Below, piece by piece: positions 1 to 6,751 of a stretch of 12,771 nucleotides of DNA (position 1 is the first letter of the stretch; the number at the start of each line of letters is the position of its first letter). A program made the translations under genes and the position numbers. Source of the DNA: UMGS902 sp045538895 (GTDB taxonomy: Bacteria; Bacillota; Clostridia; Oscillospirales; CAG-272); the NCBI GenBank assembly GCA_045538895.1, contig JAZQEH010000083.1, positions 1-12,771 on the forward strand. Reading direction: 5' to 3'. Below the pieces are notes generated by a model that was not told the origin of the DNA, did no database searches, and saw only the letters and a program-made list of their open reading frames with translations.

Positions 1-25
1 AGCCTGATGACTTTGTCATCAGGCT
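1..25. terminator. Perfect 10-bp hairpin at left edge, probable terminator
   Basis: AGCCTGATGA and TCATCAGGCT are perfect inverted repeats around a 5-base loop. The hairpin lies about 34 bases beyond the stop codon of the minus-strand TcdA-like gene. Any T-run for that strand would be left of position 1, outside the window, so it cannot be confirmed. A second, weaker stem (CGAGT at 30-34 with ACTCG at 44-48), followed on the plus strand by a T-rich stretch at 51-60, could end transcription of an unseen gene entering from the left. The strand it serves is therefore open. Confidence 0.45.
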
Positions 26-58
26 GAGGCGAGTTCTTTTTGTACTCGGCTTTTTGCT

Positions 59-301
59 TTAAAACCAATAATCTTTCATTTTTTGCAAAAACGCTTTGGT
101 AATTGGGAACCCTGAACTCTCACCGATTATCGAATCTATGCGGCAATATGGGCACATCGCCGTTCCGCTGGTGTCTTTTATCCAGTCTGTTATTTCTGAC
201 GGACTGAAAATTTTAAGACAGTAAAAGCAACCGCATTTTTTATCTTTTTGCAGGGCTTCTTTATGATTTGATGAGAATTTGTGTGCTTCTATAATATCTT
301 T
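59..301 (-). other. C-terminal Cys-rich zinc-ribbon domain fused to TcdA
   Basis: This marks residues 236-315 of the TcdA-like protein. It has a CxC-x2-C group (C258, C260, C263) and a CPYC knuckle (C285-C288) about 22 residues later, then IDSIIGESSGFPIT and a terminal YWF. From memory, this matches small stand-alone 'cytoplasmic protein' zinc ribbons of Firmicutes and Bacteroidetes, which start near the AHKFSSNHKE segment seen here at 241-250. If so, a whole domain, not a fragment, has been joined. An in-frame ATG (M231, 314-316) lies just before the domain. The purine-rich AGGAGAGG upstream of it is about 14 bases away, which is long for a ribosome site, so separate translation is unlikely. 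Confidence 0.65.
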
Positions 302-1006
302 TTTAGTCGCTATCATCAGATCTTTTATTACCTCTCCTGCAATGATAAGCCCTGCCGCAGAGGGAACAAACGAAATGCTTGCGGGAACAGCGCGTCTGTT
401 ATCCTCACTGAAAGAAACCTTTATCGGCTCCTCCTTGGAGTAAAGCACTTTCAGTTTTTTAATTCCGCGTTTTTTAAGCTCTGCACGCATTACCCGTGCA
501 AGGGGACAAACAGAGGTTTTGTAAATATCAGTTACTTCAAACAAAAGCGGATCCAGCTTGTTTCCGGTGCCCATAGAGCAAATAATCGGTATCTTTTTTT
601 CATCCGCAATGCAAACGAGTGCAAGCTTTGCAGAAACCGTATCAATGGCATCCACAATATAGTCAAATGAGTCAAAGTCAAATTCTGCCATGCTTTCGGG
701 CAGAACAAATTTTTTGTGACAAAAAACACGGCAACGAGGGTTAATGTCGGCAACTCTTTCTGCCGCAACCGCAACCTTATCACGTCCCACGGTAGAGTGG
801 AGTGCAATTATCTGCCTGTTTATATTGCTTTCGGCAACGGCATCACTATCAATCAAAGTAAGCGTACCGACGCCCGCACGTGCAAGTGCCTCAACTACGT
901 AACTGCCGACACCGCCAATGCCAAAAACGGCAACGTGTGCATTCTTAAGTTTATTTAACGCATCGGCACCGATAAGCCTCTCGGTGCGTGAAAACTGTTC
1001 AGACAT
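59..1006 (-). CDS. tcdA: TcdA/ThiF-family tRNA threonylcarbamoyladenosine dehydratase with C-terminal zinc ribbon
   Basis: This 315-residue protein belongs to the E1-like ThiF/MoeB/TcdA family. TcdA (CsdL/YgdL) uses ATP to dehydrate t6A at position 37 of ANN-decoding tRNAs to the cyclic form; it acts in the cytoplasm. The nucleotide-binding motif GIGGVGS is at residues 29-35. The expected family residues follow: D53 (LIDSD), N61/N63/R64 (NINRQ), K77 and D122. The segment SVCPLARVMR (165-174) and the late FVPSAAGL segment (213-220) are typical of TcdA rather than ThiF or MoeB. The family proper ends near residue 235. Residues 236-315 form an extra domain with C258/C260/C263 and C285/C288, ending in a conserved-looking KDYWF tail. 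The ATG at 1004-1006 is preceded by AGGAG at 1013-1017. The gene is monocistronic in this window and divergent from the copper operon. The TcdA assignment is fairly sure; what the extra domain does is not. Confidence 0.87.
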   Translation of the reverse strand: MSEQFSRTERLIGADALNKLKNAHVAVFGIGGVGSYVVEALARAGVGTLTLIDSDAVAESNINRQIIALHSTVGRDKVAVAAERVADINPRCRVFCHKKFVLPESMAEFDFDSFDYIVDAIDTVSAKLALVCIADEKKIPIICSMGTGNKLDPLLFEVTDIYKTSVCPLARVMRAELKKRGIKKLKVLYSKEEPIKVSFSEDNRRAVPASISFVPSAAGLIIAGEVIKDLMIATKKDIIEAHKFSSNHKEALQKDKKCGCFYCLKIFSPSEITDWIKDTSGTAMCPYCRIDSIIGESSGFPITKAFLQKMKDYWF

Positions 1007-1135
1007 GTGATTCTCCTGATATAGAATGTAAGTGTATTGGGAAAACGAAGGTGTTCTTTCTTTAGAAGAAAGAACCGAAGAAAAACTGTAAAAATTTTAA
1101 TAAGCAGCCATAGCTACACAATAACCGTTAATAGG

Positions 1136-1165
1136 CCTATACAATAATTGTACCACATTTGTCAA
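1136..1165 (-). promoter_or_regulatory. Possible tcdA promoter (minus strand)
   Basis: On the minus strand a perfect TTGACA (1165 down to 1160) is followed after 18 bases by TATAGG (1141 down to 1136). The -35 box is one arm of a 10-bp inverted repeat (1157-1166 with 1179-1188) whose other arm contains the csoR -35 box. The -10 match is only 4 of 6 and the implied leader is about 125 bases, so this is tentative. Confidence 0.35.
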
Positions 1166-1179
1166 GAGTAATACCCCCC

Positions 1180-1208
1180 TTGACAAATACCCTGTGGGGG
1201 TATATAAT
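1180..1208 (+). promoter_or_regulatory. csoR-copA operon promoter
   Basis: TTGACA (1180-1185), a 17-base spacer and TATAAT (1203-1208) make a perfect vegetative sigma-A promoter. Transcription should start near 1215, at the ribosome-binding GAGGTG (1215-1220), leaving a leader of only about 12 bases before the csoR ATG. The spacer and the first base of the -10 box form the CsoR operator, so bound repressor would block RNA polymerase directly. Confidence 0.85.
1187..1203. promoter_or_regulatory. CsoR operator (copper box)
   Basis: ATACCC and GGGTAT are perfect inverted half-sites separated by TGTGG. This is the A/T-flanked, G/C-run pseudo-palindrome typical of CsoR-family sites. It sits between the -35 and -10 boxes of the operon promoter and 24 bases before the csoR start, which predicts autoregulation. 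A second C-run, ATACCCCC at 1171-1178, can also pair with GGGGGTAT (1196-1203), so a further half-site for a second CsoR tetramer is possible. Confidence 0.82.
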
Positions 1209-1226
1209 TTTTTTGAGGTGACAGAT

Positions 1227-1526
1227 ATGAAAGAAAACTGCTGTTGCGTGAAAACCAAAAAACGCAGTGAAAAAGAATACAAAAGTCTTATTAACCGATT
1301 GAGCCGTATAGAGGGACAGATACGCGGCATAAGGACAATGCTTGAAAACGACGCATATTGCACGGATATACTGATGCAAAGCTCTGCGGCACAAGCGGCG
1401 CTTGACGCTTTTAACCGTGAACTGCTCTCCAATCATATAAAAACGTGTGTTGCGGATGATATTCGCACGGGCAGTGAAGAAAAAACAAACGAATTGATTG
1501 ATATTTTAAGAAAGCTTATGAGGTAG
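1227..1526 (+). CDS. csoR: CsoR-type copper-sensing transcriptional repressor
   Basis: This 99-residue all-helical DUF156/CsoR-family repressor should form tetramers that hold the operator at 1187-1203 shut until Cu(I) binds. The Cu(I) ligand triad is present as C45, H70 and C74, the same spacing (and numbering) as in B. subtilis CsoR. That argues for copper rather than nickel (RcnR), formaldehyde (FrmR) or persulfide (CstR) sensing. The basic helix NRLSRIEGQIRGI (23-35) is the family's DNA-contact region. The ATG at 1227 is chosen because GAGGTG lies 7 bases upstream; a GTG at 1194 is inside the promoter and cannot be the start. Three consecutive cysteines (C5-C7) in the N-terminal tail are unusual and might bind metal. 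The stop codon is 2 bases before copA, so the two genes are co-transcribed and probably coupled. Confidence 0.93.
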   Translation: MKENCCCVKTKKRSEKEYKSLINRLSRIEGQIRGIRTMLENDAYCTDILMQSSAAQAALDAFNRELLSNHIKTCVADDIRTGSEEKTNELIDILRKLMR

Positions 1527-1528
1527 AC

Positions 1529-4009
1529 ATGGTACAGTATAATGTTACGGGAATGAGTTGTGCAGCATGCTCGGCACGTGTTGAAAAAGCGGTTATGGCG
1601 GTTGACGGTGTAACAGCTTGCTCGGTCAATCTTCTGACAAATTCGATGACCGTAGAGGGAAGTGTAACGCCGCAAACGATAATTTCTGCGGTAGTTGCCG
1701 CAGGTTACGGTGCTTCTGAAAAAGGGGCAGATAAGAATGTAAGCAGTGACGAAAAAGAACTTGCAGATACCGAAACTCCAAAGCTTGTACGTAGACTCAT
1801 TACATCTGTCGGTTTTCTTGCGGTGCTTATGTATATTTCAATGGGACATGTCATGTGGGGACTGCCCATGCCTGCATTTTTTGAGCATAATCCTATTGCA
1901 ATAGCACTTGCCGAGTTTATGCTTACTGCGATTGTAATGATAATCAACTCAAAGTTTTTTATCAGCGGTTTTAAAGGAGTTTTGCACGGTGCACCGAATA
2001 TGGATACTCTTGTGGCACTCGGTTCTTCGGCTGCATTTGTATACAGTACGTGCGTACTGTTTTTGATGACTGCACAAAGCGGCGAAACTTTACACGCTTC
2101 TTTGCATGAACTGTATTTTGAGTCGGCTGCAATGATTCTGACACTTATTACGGTTGGAAAAATGCTTGAGGCACGTGCCAAGGGCAAGACCACCGATGCA
2201 CTCAAAAGCCTGATGAAGCTTGCACCGAAAACCGCAACGCTTTTGCGTGACGGAAAAGAGATAACCGTGCCGATTACCGAGGTGCAAAAGGGAGATGTTT
2301 TTGTGGTACGCCCCGGCGAGAGCATCCCTTGTGACGGTGTGCTTATATCGGGCGGCGGTGCAGTTGATGAATCCGCCCTCACGGGTGAGAGCTTACCCAT
2401 TGATAAAACTGTAGGCTCAAGAGTGTATGCTGCAACGATGAATAAATCGGGATTTCTTACGTGTGAAGCTACTCATATTGGCGAGGATACGACTTTTTCG
2501 GGAATTATCAAACTTGTCAGCGATGCTTCTGCAACCAAAGCACCGGTGGCTAAAATGGCGGACAAGGTTTCGGGTGTGTTCGTACCTTGCGTAATCATCA
2601 TTGCTTTAGTGGCATTTACTGCATGGATGCTTGCGGGGGTGAGCGTAGGGTATGCACTTGCACGGGGCATTTCGGTACTTGTAATAAGTTGTCCTTGTGC
2701 CCTTGGACTTGCAACACCCGTTGCGATAATGGTGGCTAGCGGTGTAGGTGCAAAGCACGGGATACTGTTCAAAACCGCTACTTCACTCGAACAAACCGGC
2801 AGAATCAAGGTGGTAGCTCTTGACAAAACCGGCACTATCACACGTGGCGAGCCAAGTGTTACGGATATTGTGTCGTGCGGAATGGATGAAAGCGAGTTTT
2901 TGACTCTTGCGGCATCACTTGAAAGCAAAAGCGAGCATCCTCTTGGCAGAGCTGTTGTTGCTTGTGCCTATGAAAGACAAATCCCTCTTGCAGATACCGA
3001 AGATTTTGAAGTGATTGCAGGCAAGGGACTGAAATGTACGGTCAGAGGTAAAGAACTTCTCGGTGGTAGCCTTTCTTACATCAGTGAAAACACGGATGTT
3101 TCTGATGATGTAAGGGAAACTGCTAATGCTTTTGCCGCAGAGGGAAAAACGCCGTTGCTTTTCTGCATGGATAAAGCGTATATCGGTATGATTTCGGTTG
3201 CTGACACGGTGAAAGAGGATAGTGCAAGTGCTATTGCTATACTGAAAAAACTTGGTATACGCACGGTTATGCTCACGGGTGACAACATTCGCACCGCCAC
3301 GGCTATAGCAAAAAAAGTCGGCATTGATGAGGTGAGAGCGGACGTTCTTCCTGCTAATAAAGCGGCTGTTGTAAAGGAACTTTCCTCTTACGGTAAAGTA
3401 GCAATGGTTGGTGACGGTATCAATGATGCACCTGCACTTACAAGTGCAGATATAGGCATTGCAATCGGTGCCGGTGCTGACGTTGCGATAGATGCCGCTG
3501 ATGTTGTGCTCATGCACTCATCGCTTACAGATGCGGTGTCTGCAATAAAGTTAAGCAAGAAGACCTTGCGTAATATTTATGAAAATCTGTTCTGGGCATT
3601 CTTCTATAATGTTATAGGAATTCCACTTGCGGCAGGCGTGTTTATTCCTGTATGGGGACTTGAACTAAATCCCATGTTCGGTGCGGCGGCGATGAGCCTT
3701 TCGAGCTTTTGCGTTGTAACGAATGCACTCCGCATAAACTTTTTTAAGGCTGAACCAAAGGTTATAGAACAAACAAATTCAAATATTGAAAAGGAAGTAA
3801 GTACAATGGAAAAAACAATGAAAATAAAGGGCATGATGTGCCCCCACTGCGAAGCGGCAGTGAAAAAATGCCTTGAGGCATTGCAAGAGGTTGACGAGGC
3901 TGTTGTAAGCCATGAAAGCGGTACCGCGCAGATCAAACTGAATGCAGAAATATCGGACGAAAAGTTAAAATCAGTAGTTGAAGAAGCAGGATATAAGGTG
4001 ATAGCATGA
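1529..4009 (+). CDS. copA: Cu(I)-exporting P1B-type ATPase CopA with N- and C-terminal HMA domains
   Basis: This 826-residue membrane pump exports Cu(I) from the cytoplasm using ATP. In order it shows: an N-terminal heavy-metal-associated domain with GMSCAAC (C11, C14); the first membrane segments (about 88-182); the actuator TGES (285-288); the transmembrane copper site CPC (C388-P389-C390); the phosphorylated aspartate D432 in DKTGT; the P1B signature H470-P471; TGD (583-585); GDGIND (628-633); and the last two helices with YN (693-694) and MSLSS (722-726), the Cu(I) signature. Residues 760-826 form a second, CopZ-like HMA domain (GMMCPHC; C771, C774) after a hydrophilic linker. CopA with HMA domains at both ends is known, for example in Archaeoglobus. 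The ATG overlaps the end of csoR with an AGG-type ribosome site inside csoR. The last codon overlaps the next gene by ATGA. Confidence 0.95.
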   Translation: MVQYNVTGMSCAACSARVEKAVMAVDGVTACSVNLLTNSMTVEGSVTPQTIISAVVAAGYGASEKGADKNVSSDEKELADTETPKLVRRLITSVGFLAVLMYISMGHVMWGLPMPAFFEHNPIAIALAEFMLTAIVMIINSKFFISGFKGVLHGAPNMDTLVALGSSAAFVYSTCVLFLMTAQSGETLHASLHELYFESAAMILTLITVGKMLEARAKGKTTDALKSLMKLAPKTATLLRDGKEITVPITEVQKGDVFVVRPGESIPCDGVLISGGGAVDESALTGESLPIDKTVGSRVYAATMNKSGFLTCEATHIGEDTTFSGIIKLVSDASATKAPVAKMADKVSGVFVPCVIIIALVAFTAWMLAGVSVGYALARGISVLVISCPCALGLATPVAIMVASGVGAKHGILFKTATSLEQTGRIKVVALDKTGTITRGEPSVTDIVSCGMDESEFLTLAASLESKSEHPLGRAVVACAYERQIPLADTEDFEVIAGKGLKCTVRGKELLGGSLSYISENTDVSDDVRETANAFAAEGKTPLLFCMDKAYIGMISVADTVKEDSASAIAILKKLGIRTVMLTGDNIRTATAIAKKVGIDEVRADVLPANKAAVVKELSSYGKVAMVGDGINDAPALTSADIGIAIGAGADVAIDAADVVLMHSSLTDAVSAIKLSKKTLRNIYENLFWAFFYNVIGIPLAAGVFIPVWGLELNPMFGAAAMSLSSFCVVTNALRINFFKAEPKVIEQTNSNIEKEVSTMEKTMKIKGMMCPHCEAAVKKCLEALQEVDEAVVSHESGTAQIKLNAEISDEKLKSVVEEAGYKVIA
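3791..4009 (+). other. Possible internal start giving a free CopZ-like chaperone
   Basis: Within copA and in frame, AAGGAAG (3791-3797) precedes an ATG (3806-3808) by a normal distance. Starting there gives a 67-residue protein beginning MEKTMKIKGMMCPHC and running to the CopA stop, the size and layout of a complete CopZ copper chaperone with CxxC. A TAA in the +1 frame at 3798-3800 would suit an ancestral copA stop just before a separate copZ that later fused in frame. Whether ribosomes start here is unproven; the domain could serve only as a C-terminal metal-binding domain of the pump. Confidence 0.4.
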
Positions 4010-4524
4010 GTATGTACGAAAAGATTATTTCCAGAAGAAGTATAAAGAGTTATAAGCCGGAGATGCCGTCTGAAGAGCTTATCGACAGCGTTATTAACGC
4101 AGGGCTTTATGCCGCAAACGGGCGCGGTTGGCAATCACCGATAATCATTGCGGTAACCAATAAAGAGGTTCGTGATAAGCTTGCAAGAATCAATGCAGGC
4201 ATAATGGGTGCAGACACCGATCCGTTTTACGGTGCTCCTGTTGTACTTATTGTTCTTGCGGATAAAAGCAGACCTACGTACATTTATGACGGCTCGCTTA
4301 CAATGGGCAATATGATGCTTGCCGCACACGATATGGGACTTGGCAGTTGTTGGATTCACAGAGCTAAGGAAACGTTTGAGAGCGAAGAGGGAAAAGAGAT
4401 TCTACGTTCGCTTGGAATCGAGGGCGATTTTGAGGGAATAGGTAATCTTATTCTCGGTTATCAAAGCGGCGAACCTAAGCCACGTGCCGACAGAAATCCC
4501 GGTAGAGTATATAAGATATCTTAG
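4006..4524 (+). CDS. Nitroreductase-family flavoprotein, third gene of the copper operon
   Basis: This 172-residue protein is of the FMN-dependent nitroreductase fold, which reduces nitro compounds or quinones with NAD(P)H in the cytoplasm. Visible family marks are the N-terminal SRRSIKSY (R10, R11, S12 contacting FMN phosphate), the NAGLYAANGRGWQSP stretch (31-45), the hydrophobic AAHDMGLGSCWI (106-117) around the flavin, and the GNLILGY strand (146-152). The start ATG overlaps the copA stop (ATGA) with AAGGTG upstream, so translation is coupled; an ATG two codons later is also possible. Its place behind CsoR and CopA implies copper induction, comparable with the copper-induced nitroreductase CinD of Lactococcus lactis. 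The substrate cannot be read from the sequence. Confidence 0.87.
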   Translation: MSMYEKIISRRSIKSYKPEMPSEELIDSVINAGLYAANGRGWQSPIIIAVTNKEVRDKLARINAGIMGADTDPFYGAPVVLIVLADKSRPTYIYDGSLTMGNMMLAAHDMGLGSCWIHRAKETFESEEGKEILRSLGIEGDFEGIGNLILGYQSGEPKPRADRNPGRVYKIS

Positions 4525-4547
4525 ACTCGTTTACTTTTATGAAGCAA

Positions 4548-4573
4548 AAAGTTTGGAAAACCGAACAAACTTT
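4548..4573. terminator. Weak inverted repeat after the copper operon
   Basis: AAAGTTTG (4548-4555) and CAAACTTT (4566-4573) form an 8-bp stem with a 10-base loop, 24 bases after the nitroreductase stop and just before the next promoter. No T-run follows and the stem is AT-rich, so termination would be inefficient. No better terminator is visible between the two genes. Confidence 0.3.
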
Positions 4574-4584
4574 AAATGGCGGAA

Positions 4585-4613
4585 TTGACTATTGCATGTT
4601 TAAATGGTATAAT
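4585..4613 (+). promoter_or_regulatory. Promoter of the GH43 gene
   Basis: TTGACT (4585-4590), a 17-base spacer ending in TGG, and TATAAT (4608-4613) form a near-consensus sigma-A promoter about 35 bases before the gene's start codon. The TG one base upstream of the -10 box makes it an extended -10 as well. It separates the secreted glycosidase from the copper operon in regulation. I see no sugar-regulator operator. Confidence 0.78.
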
Positions 4614-4647
4614 TAAGGTGTTAAAAAATACTTTCATGGAGGATTTT

Positions 4648-6711
4648 ATGAAAAAACTCTTTGTGATCCTTGCAATGCTTGCACTTTGCACAGCACTTTG
4701 CGTTTCGGCATTTGCCGCTGAAAAGACGGTTTATATCGCTTCATCGGGTGATGATGCAAACAATGGTGAAACCTATCAGACAGCGGTAAAAACCGTTAAG
4801 CGTGCATATGAAATTATCGGCAGTTATGACGGTAGAATTGTAGTTTGCAGCTATCTGAATATTGGCGGCGGTTATGAGCTTCCTGAGCATAACGGTACCG
4901 TTACGTTCACCGCAAGTGACGGAAAGAACTATTTCCCGCTTGGCAGACTCGCATTTTCAACTTCGCTTTCTCTTTCCGGCGATACTGTATTTGAGAGAAT
5001 CGGTTTGACCGCTTCGGGTGCTGTATTTGTTGCGGCACGCGGCAACAACCTCACTTTCGGTGATAATGTCGCTACCTCCGGCGATATCGGAATCATCGGC
5101 GGATATAATGCGGTTGAGGGAGATACCGTTTCGGATGTCAGCATTTCAAACGACTATACCATTTCTATTTCAAGCGGCGACTTTATGTATGTGCGTGGCG
5201 GTAATCGCCGTGCAACAGGTAAGGCCCCTTTCGGTATGATTTCGGGTAATGTTACTATCAACATTACCGGCGGTACATTCAAATCTCGTGATAATTCCAA
5301 CAACCTTACTGCGGCTTCGGGTATGTGTGAGCATAGCGGTAACGTTGTTATGAACATTTCCGGCGGTTGCTTCTACGGCTCTGTATTTGCCGTAAGCCGT
5401 GGCGGTACAAACGATACTGCACAGAAGCCAAAGGTTACAGGTGATATCACGATCAACGTTTCCGGCGGTGCAATCAACGGTAAGCGTCTTGACGAAAATC
5501 AGGATAATTCCATTACTTTAACTGGTAAGTATACACTTAATCTTACCGGTGCTTCTTTCTCAAGCATTGAGAGCATTTCAGGCTCTGCGACTTCGATTCT
5601 TAACATTGCTGACGGACTTGAAAATGGAACGGGTACGACTGTTTCCGAGTTCCAGAATCCGCTTCGCGGCGGTGCAGACCCGTGGGTAATCTACCGTGAC
5701 GGCTATTATTACATGACTACCGTTAGCGGTGTATCCGTTTACTGCTACAAGTCCCCCACACTTGACGGACTTGCATTTGTTGAGGGTGTAGCTATTTGGA
5801 CAGCACCTCAGGGCAGTGAGATCAACAGCGAGAACAAAATGTATTCTGCGGAGATCTGGTCGCCCGAACTTCACTACGTTGAAGCAAGTGAGTTTGGTGA
5901 AGAGTATGCAGGTTGGTGGCTCTATTTTGCTGCTGACGATGGCGAAAATACCAACCATCGCCTCTTTACCGTACGTGCACTCACCGATGATGCGTGCGGA
6001 AAGTACGGCTCTCCTATCACCCGTGAAGTAAATATTCCCGCAAAAATGGAAGTTTATTATGACGGTCAGTGGGCAATCGGTCAGTCGCTTCTCCGTGCCA
6101 ACGGCAACACGTACCTCACATGGACAGGCGAACTTGACAGAGGAACTGCAAATCATCATCAAACGCTTAATATCGCAAAACTCGTAAATCCTTACACCAT
6201 TGAGGGTGGCGGAAGTGTAATCTGTGTTCCCGATTATAAGTGGGAAACTCGCGGATATGCGTATAATGCAAACACCGGTGTTTCTTATCCCAAGGTAGTT
6301 GAGGGTGCAACTGCAGTTTACGGCGACAACGGCGAGATAATGATTATCTATTCTGCAAGCGGATATTGGACTAATTACTATTGCCTTGCAACTCTTACCC
6401 TTAAGGACGGTGCAGATCCGCTTAAGAAGGATTCATGGATTAAATCCGAGGAGCCTGTATTTGAACGTCAGAATGATGTTTACGGCCCCGGTCATGCGGC
6501 TTTCACAACCGATGCGGTAGGCAACCGTTGGATGATTTACCATGCGTATCTCGACTGGAAGAGAACCACCCGCTATGTATTTATCCAGCCTTGGACTCTT
6601 ACAGGAACCACCGTTGATATGAACGGCGGCCCTTACAGCCAGAACACGGTATTCAGCATTGTAAACAATAACATCAGCCTTAGCGACGTAATCAAAGGCT
6701 TTGGCAGATAA
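4648..6711 (+). CDS. Secreted GH43-like glycosidase with N-terminal beta-helix-like region
   Basis: The 687-residue protein starts at the ATG 4648 (GGAGG upstream) with a signal peptide MKKLFVILAM...VSAFA, cleaved about residue 23. Residues 25-325 are a Ser/Gly/Thr-rich repeat region with recurring strands of the INITGG/MNISGG/INVSGG/LNLTGA type, as in right-handed beta-helix proteins; this part may bind substrate. Residues 335-665 resemble the five-bladed propeller of GH43 arabinofuranosidases/xylosidases: GGADPWVIYRDGYYYM (D344, likely base), IWSPELHY (403-410), E552 in KVVEGATAVY (likely acid), YSASGYWTNYYCL (568-580), VYGPGH (611-616) and YHAYLDW (631-637). The aspartate usually found in the WAID motif appears as G478 (WAIGQSLL), so activity may be altered. 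There is no dockerin or anchor; the C-terminus ends about 20 residues after the propeller. Arabinose-containing glycan is the likely target (inference from similar subfamilies and from the next gene). Confidence 0.8.
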   Translation: MKKLFVILAMLALCTALCVSAFAAEKTVYIASSGDDANNGETYQTAVKTVKRAYEIIGSYDGRIVVCSYLNIGGGYELPEHNGTVTFTASDGKNYFPLGRLAFSTSLSLSGDTVFERIGLTASGAVFVAARGNNLTFGDNVATSGDIGIIGGYNAVEGDTVSDVSISNDYTISISSGDFMYVRGGNRRATGKAPFGMISGNVTINITGGTFKSRDNSNNLTAASGMCEHSGNVVMNISGGCFYGSVFAVSRGGTNDTAQKPKVTGDITINVSGGAINGKRLDENQDNSITLTGKYTLNLTGASFSSIESISGSATSILNIADGLENGTGTTVSEFQNPLRGGADPWVIYRDGYYYMTTVSGVSVYCYKSPTLDGLAFVEGVAIWTAPQGSEINSENKMYSAEIWSPELHYVEASEFGEEYAGWWLYFAADDGENTNHRLFTVRALTDDACGKYGSPITREVNIPAKMEVYYDGQWAIGQSLLRANGNTYLTWTGELDRGTANHHQTLNIAKLVNPYTIEGGGSVICVPDYKWETRGYAYNANTGVSYPKVVEGATAVYGDNGEIMIIYSASGYWTNYYCLATLTLKDGADPLKKDSWIKSEEPVFERQNDVYGPGHAAFTTDAVGNRWMIYHAYLDWKRTTRYVFIQPWTLTGTTVDMNGGPYSQNTVFSIVNNNISLSDVIKGFGR

Positions 6712-6717
6712 AAGCAT

Positions 6718-6743
6718 AAAAGGCAAGCGAAAGCTTGCCTTTT
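6718..6743. terminator. Rho-independent terminator after the GH43 gene
   Basis: AAAAGGCAAGC and GCTTGCCTTTT form an 11-bp perfect stem closed by a stable GAAA tetraloop, 7 bases after the stop codon. The T-run on the plus strand follows the GC-rich core, so it ends GH43 transcription. The symmetric A-tract lets it work in the other direction too. Confidence 0.9.
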
Positions 6744-6751
6744 ATTATGTG

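Noticed and set aside
281..958. Plus-strand reading frames opposite tcdA
   Set aside because: They have no ribosome-binding sites and no recognisable domains, and they mirror a clearly conserved gene on the other strand.
1194..1226. GTG at 1194 as an upstream csoR start
   Set aside because: It lies within the promoter and operator, before the likely transcription start; the ATG at 1227 has a good ribosome site.
4576..4647. Upstream ATG at 4576 as start of the GH43 gene
   Set aside because: It lies upstream of the promoter boxes at 4585-4613 and would bury the signal peptide; ATG 4648 follows GGAGG and opens a standard signal sequence.
4525..4647. Riboswitch or leader RNA before the GH43 gene
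   Set aside because: The leader after the promoter is only about 30 bases, and no aptamer-like structure is visible.
5154..6162. Long minus-strand frames within the GH43 gene
   Set aside because: They show no domain or start signal and are explained by codon bias of the real gene on the plus strand.
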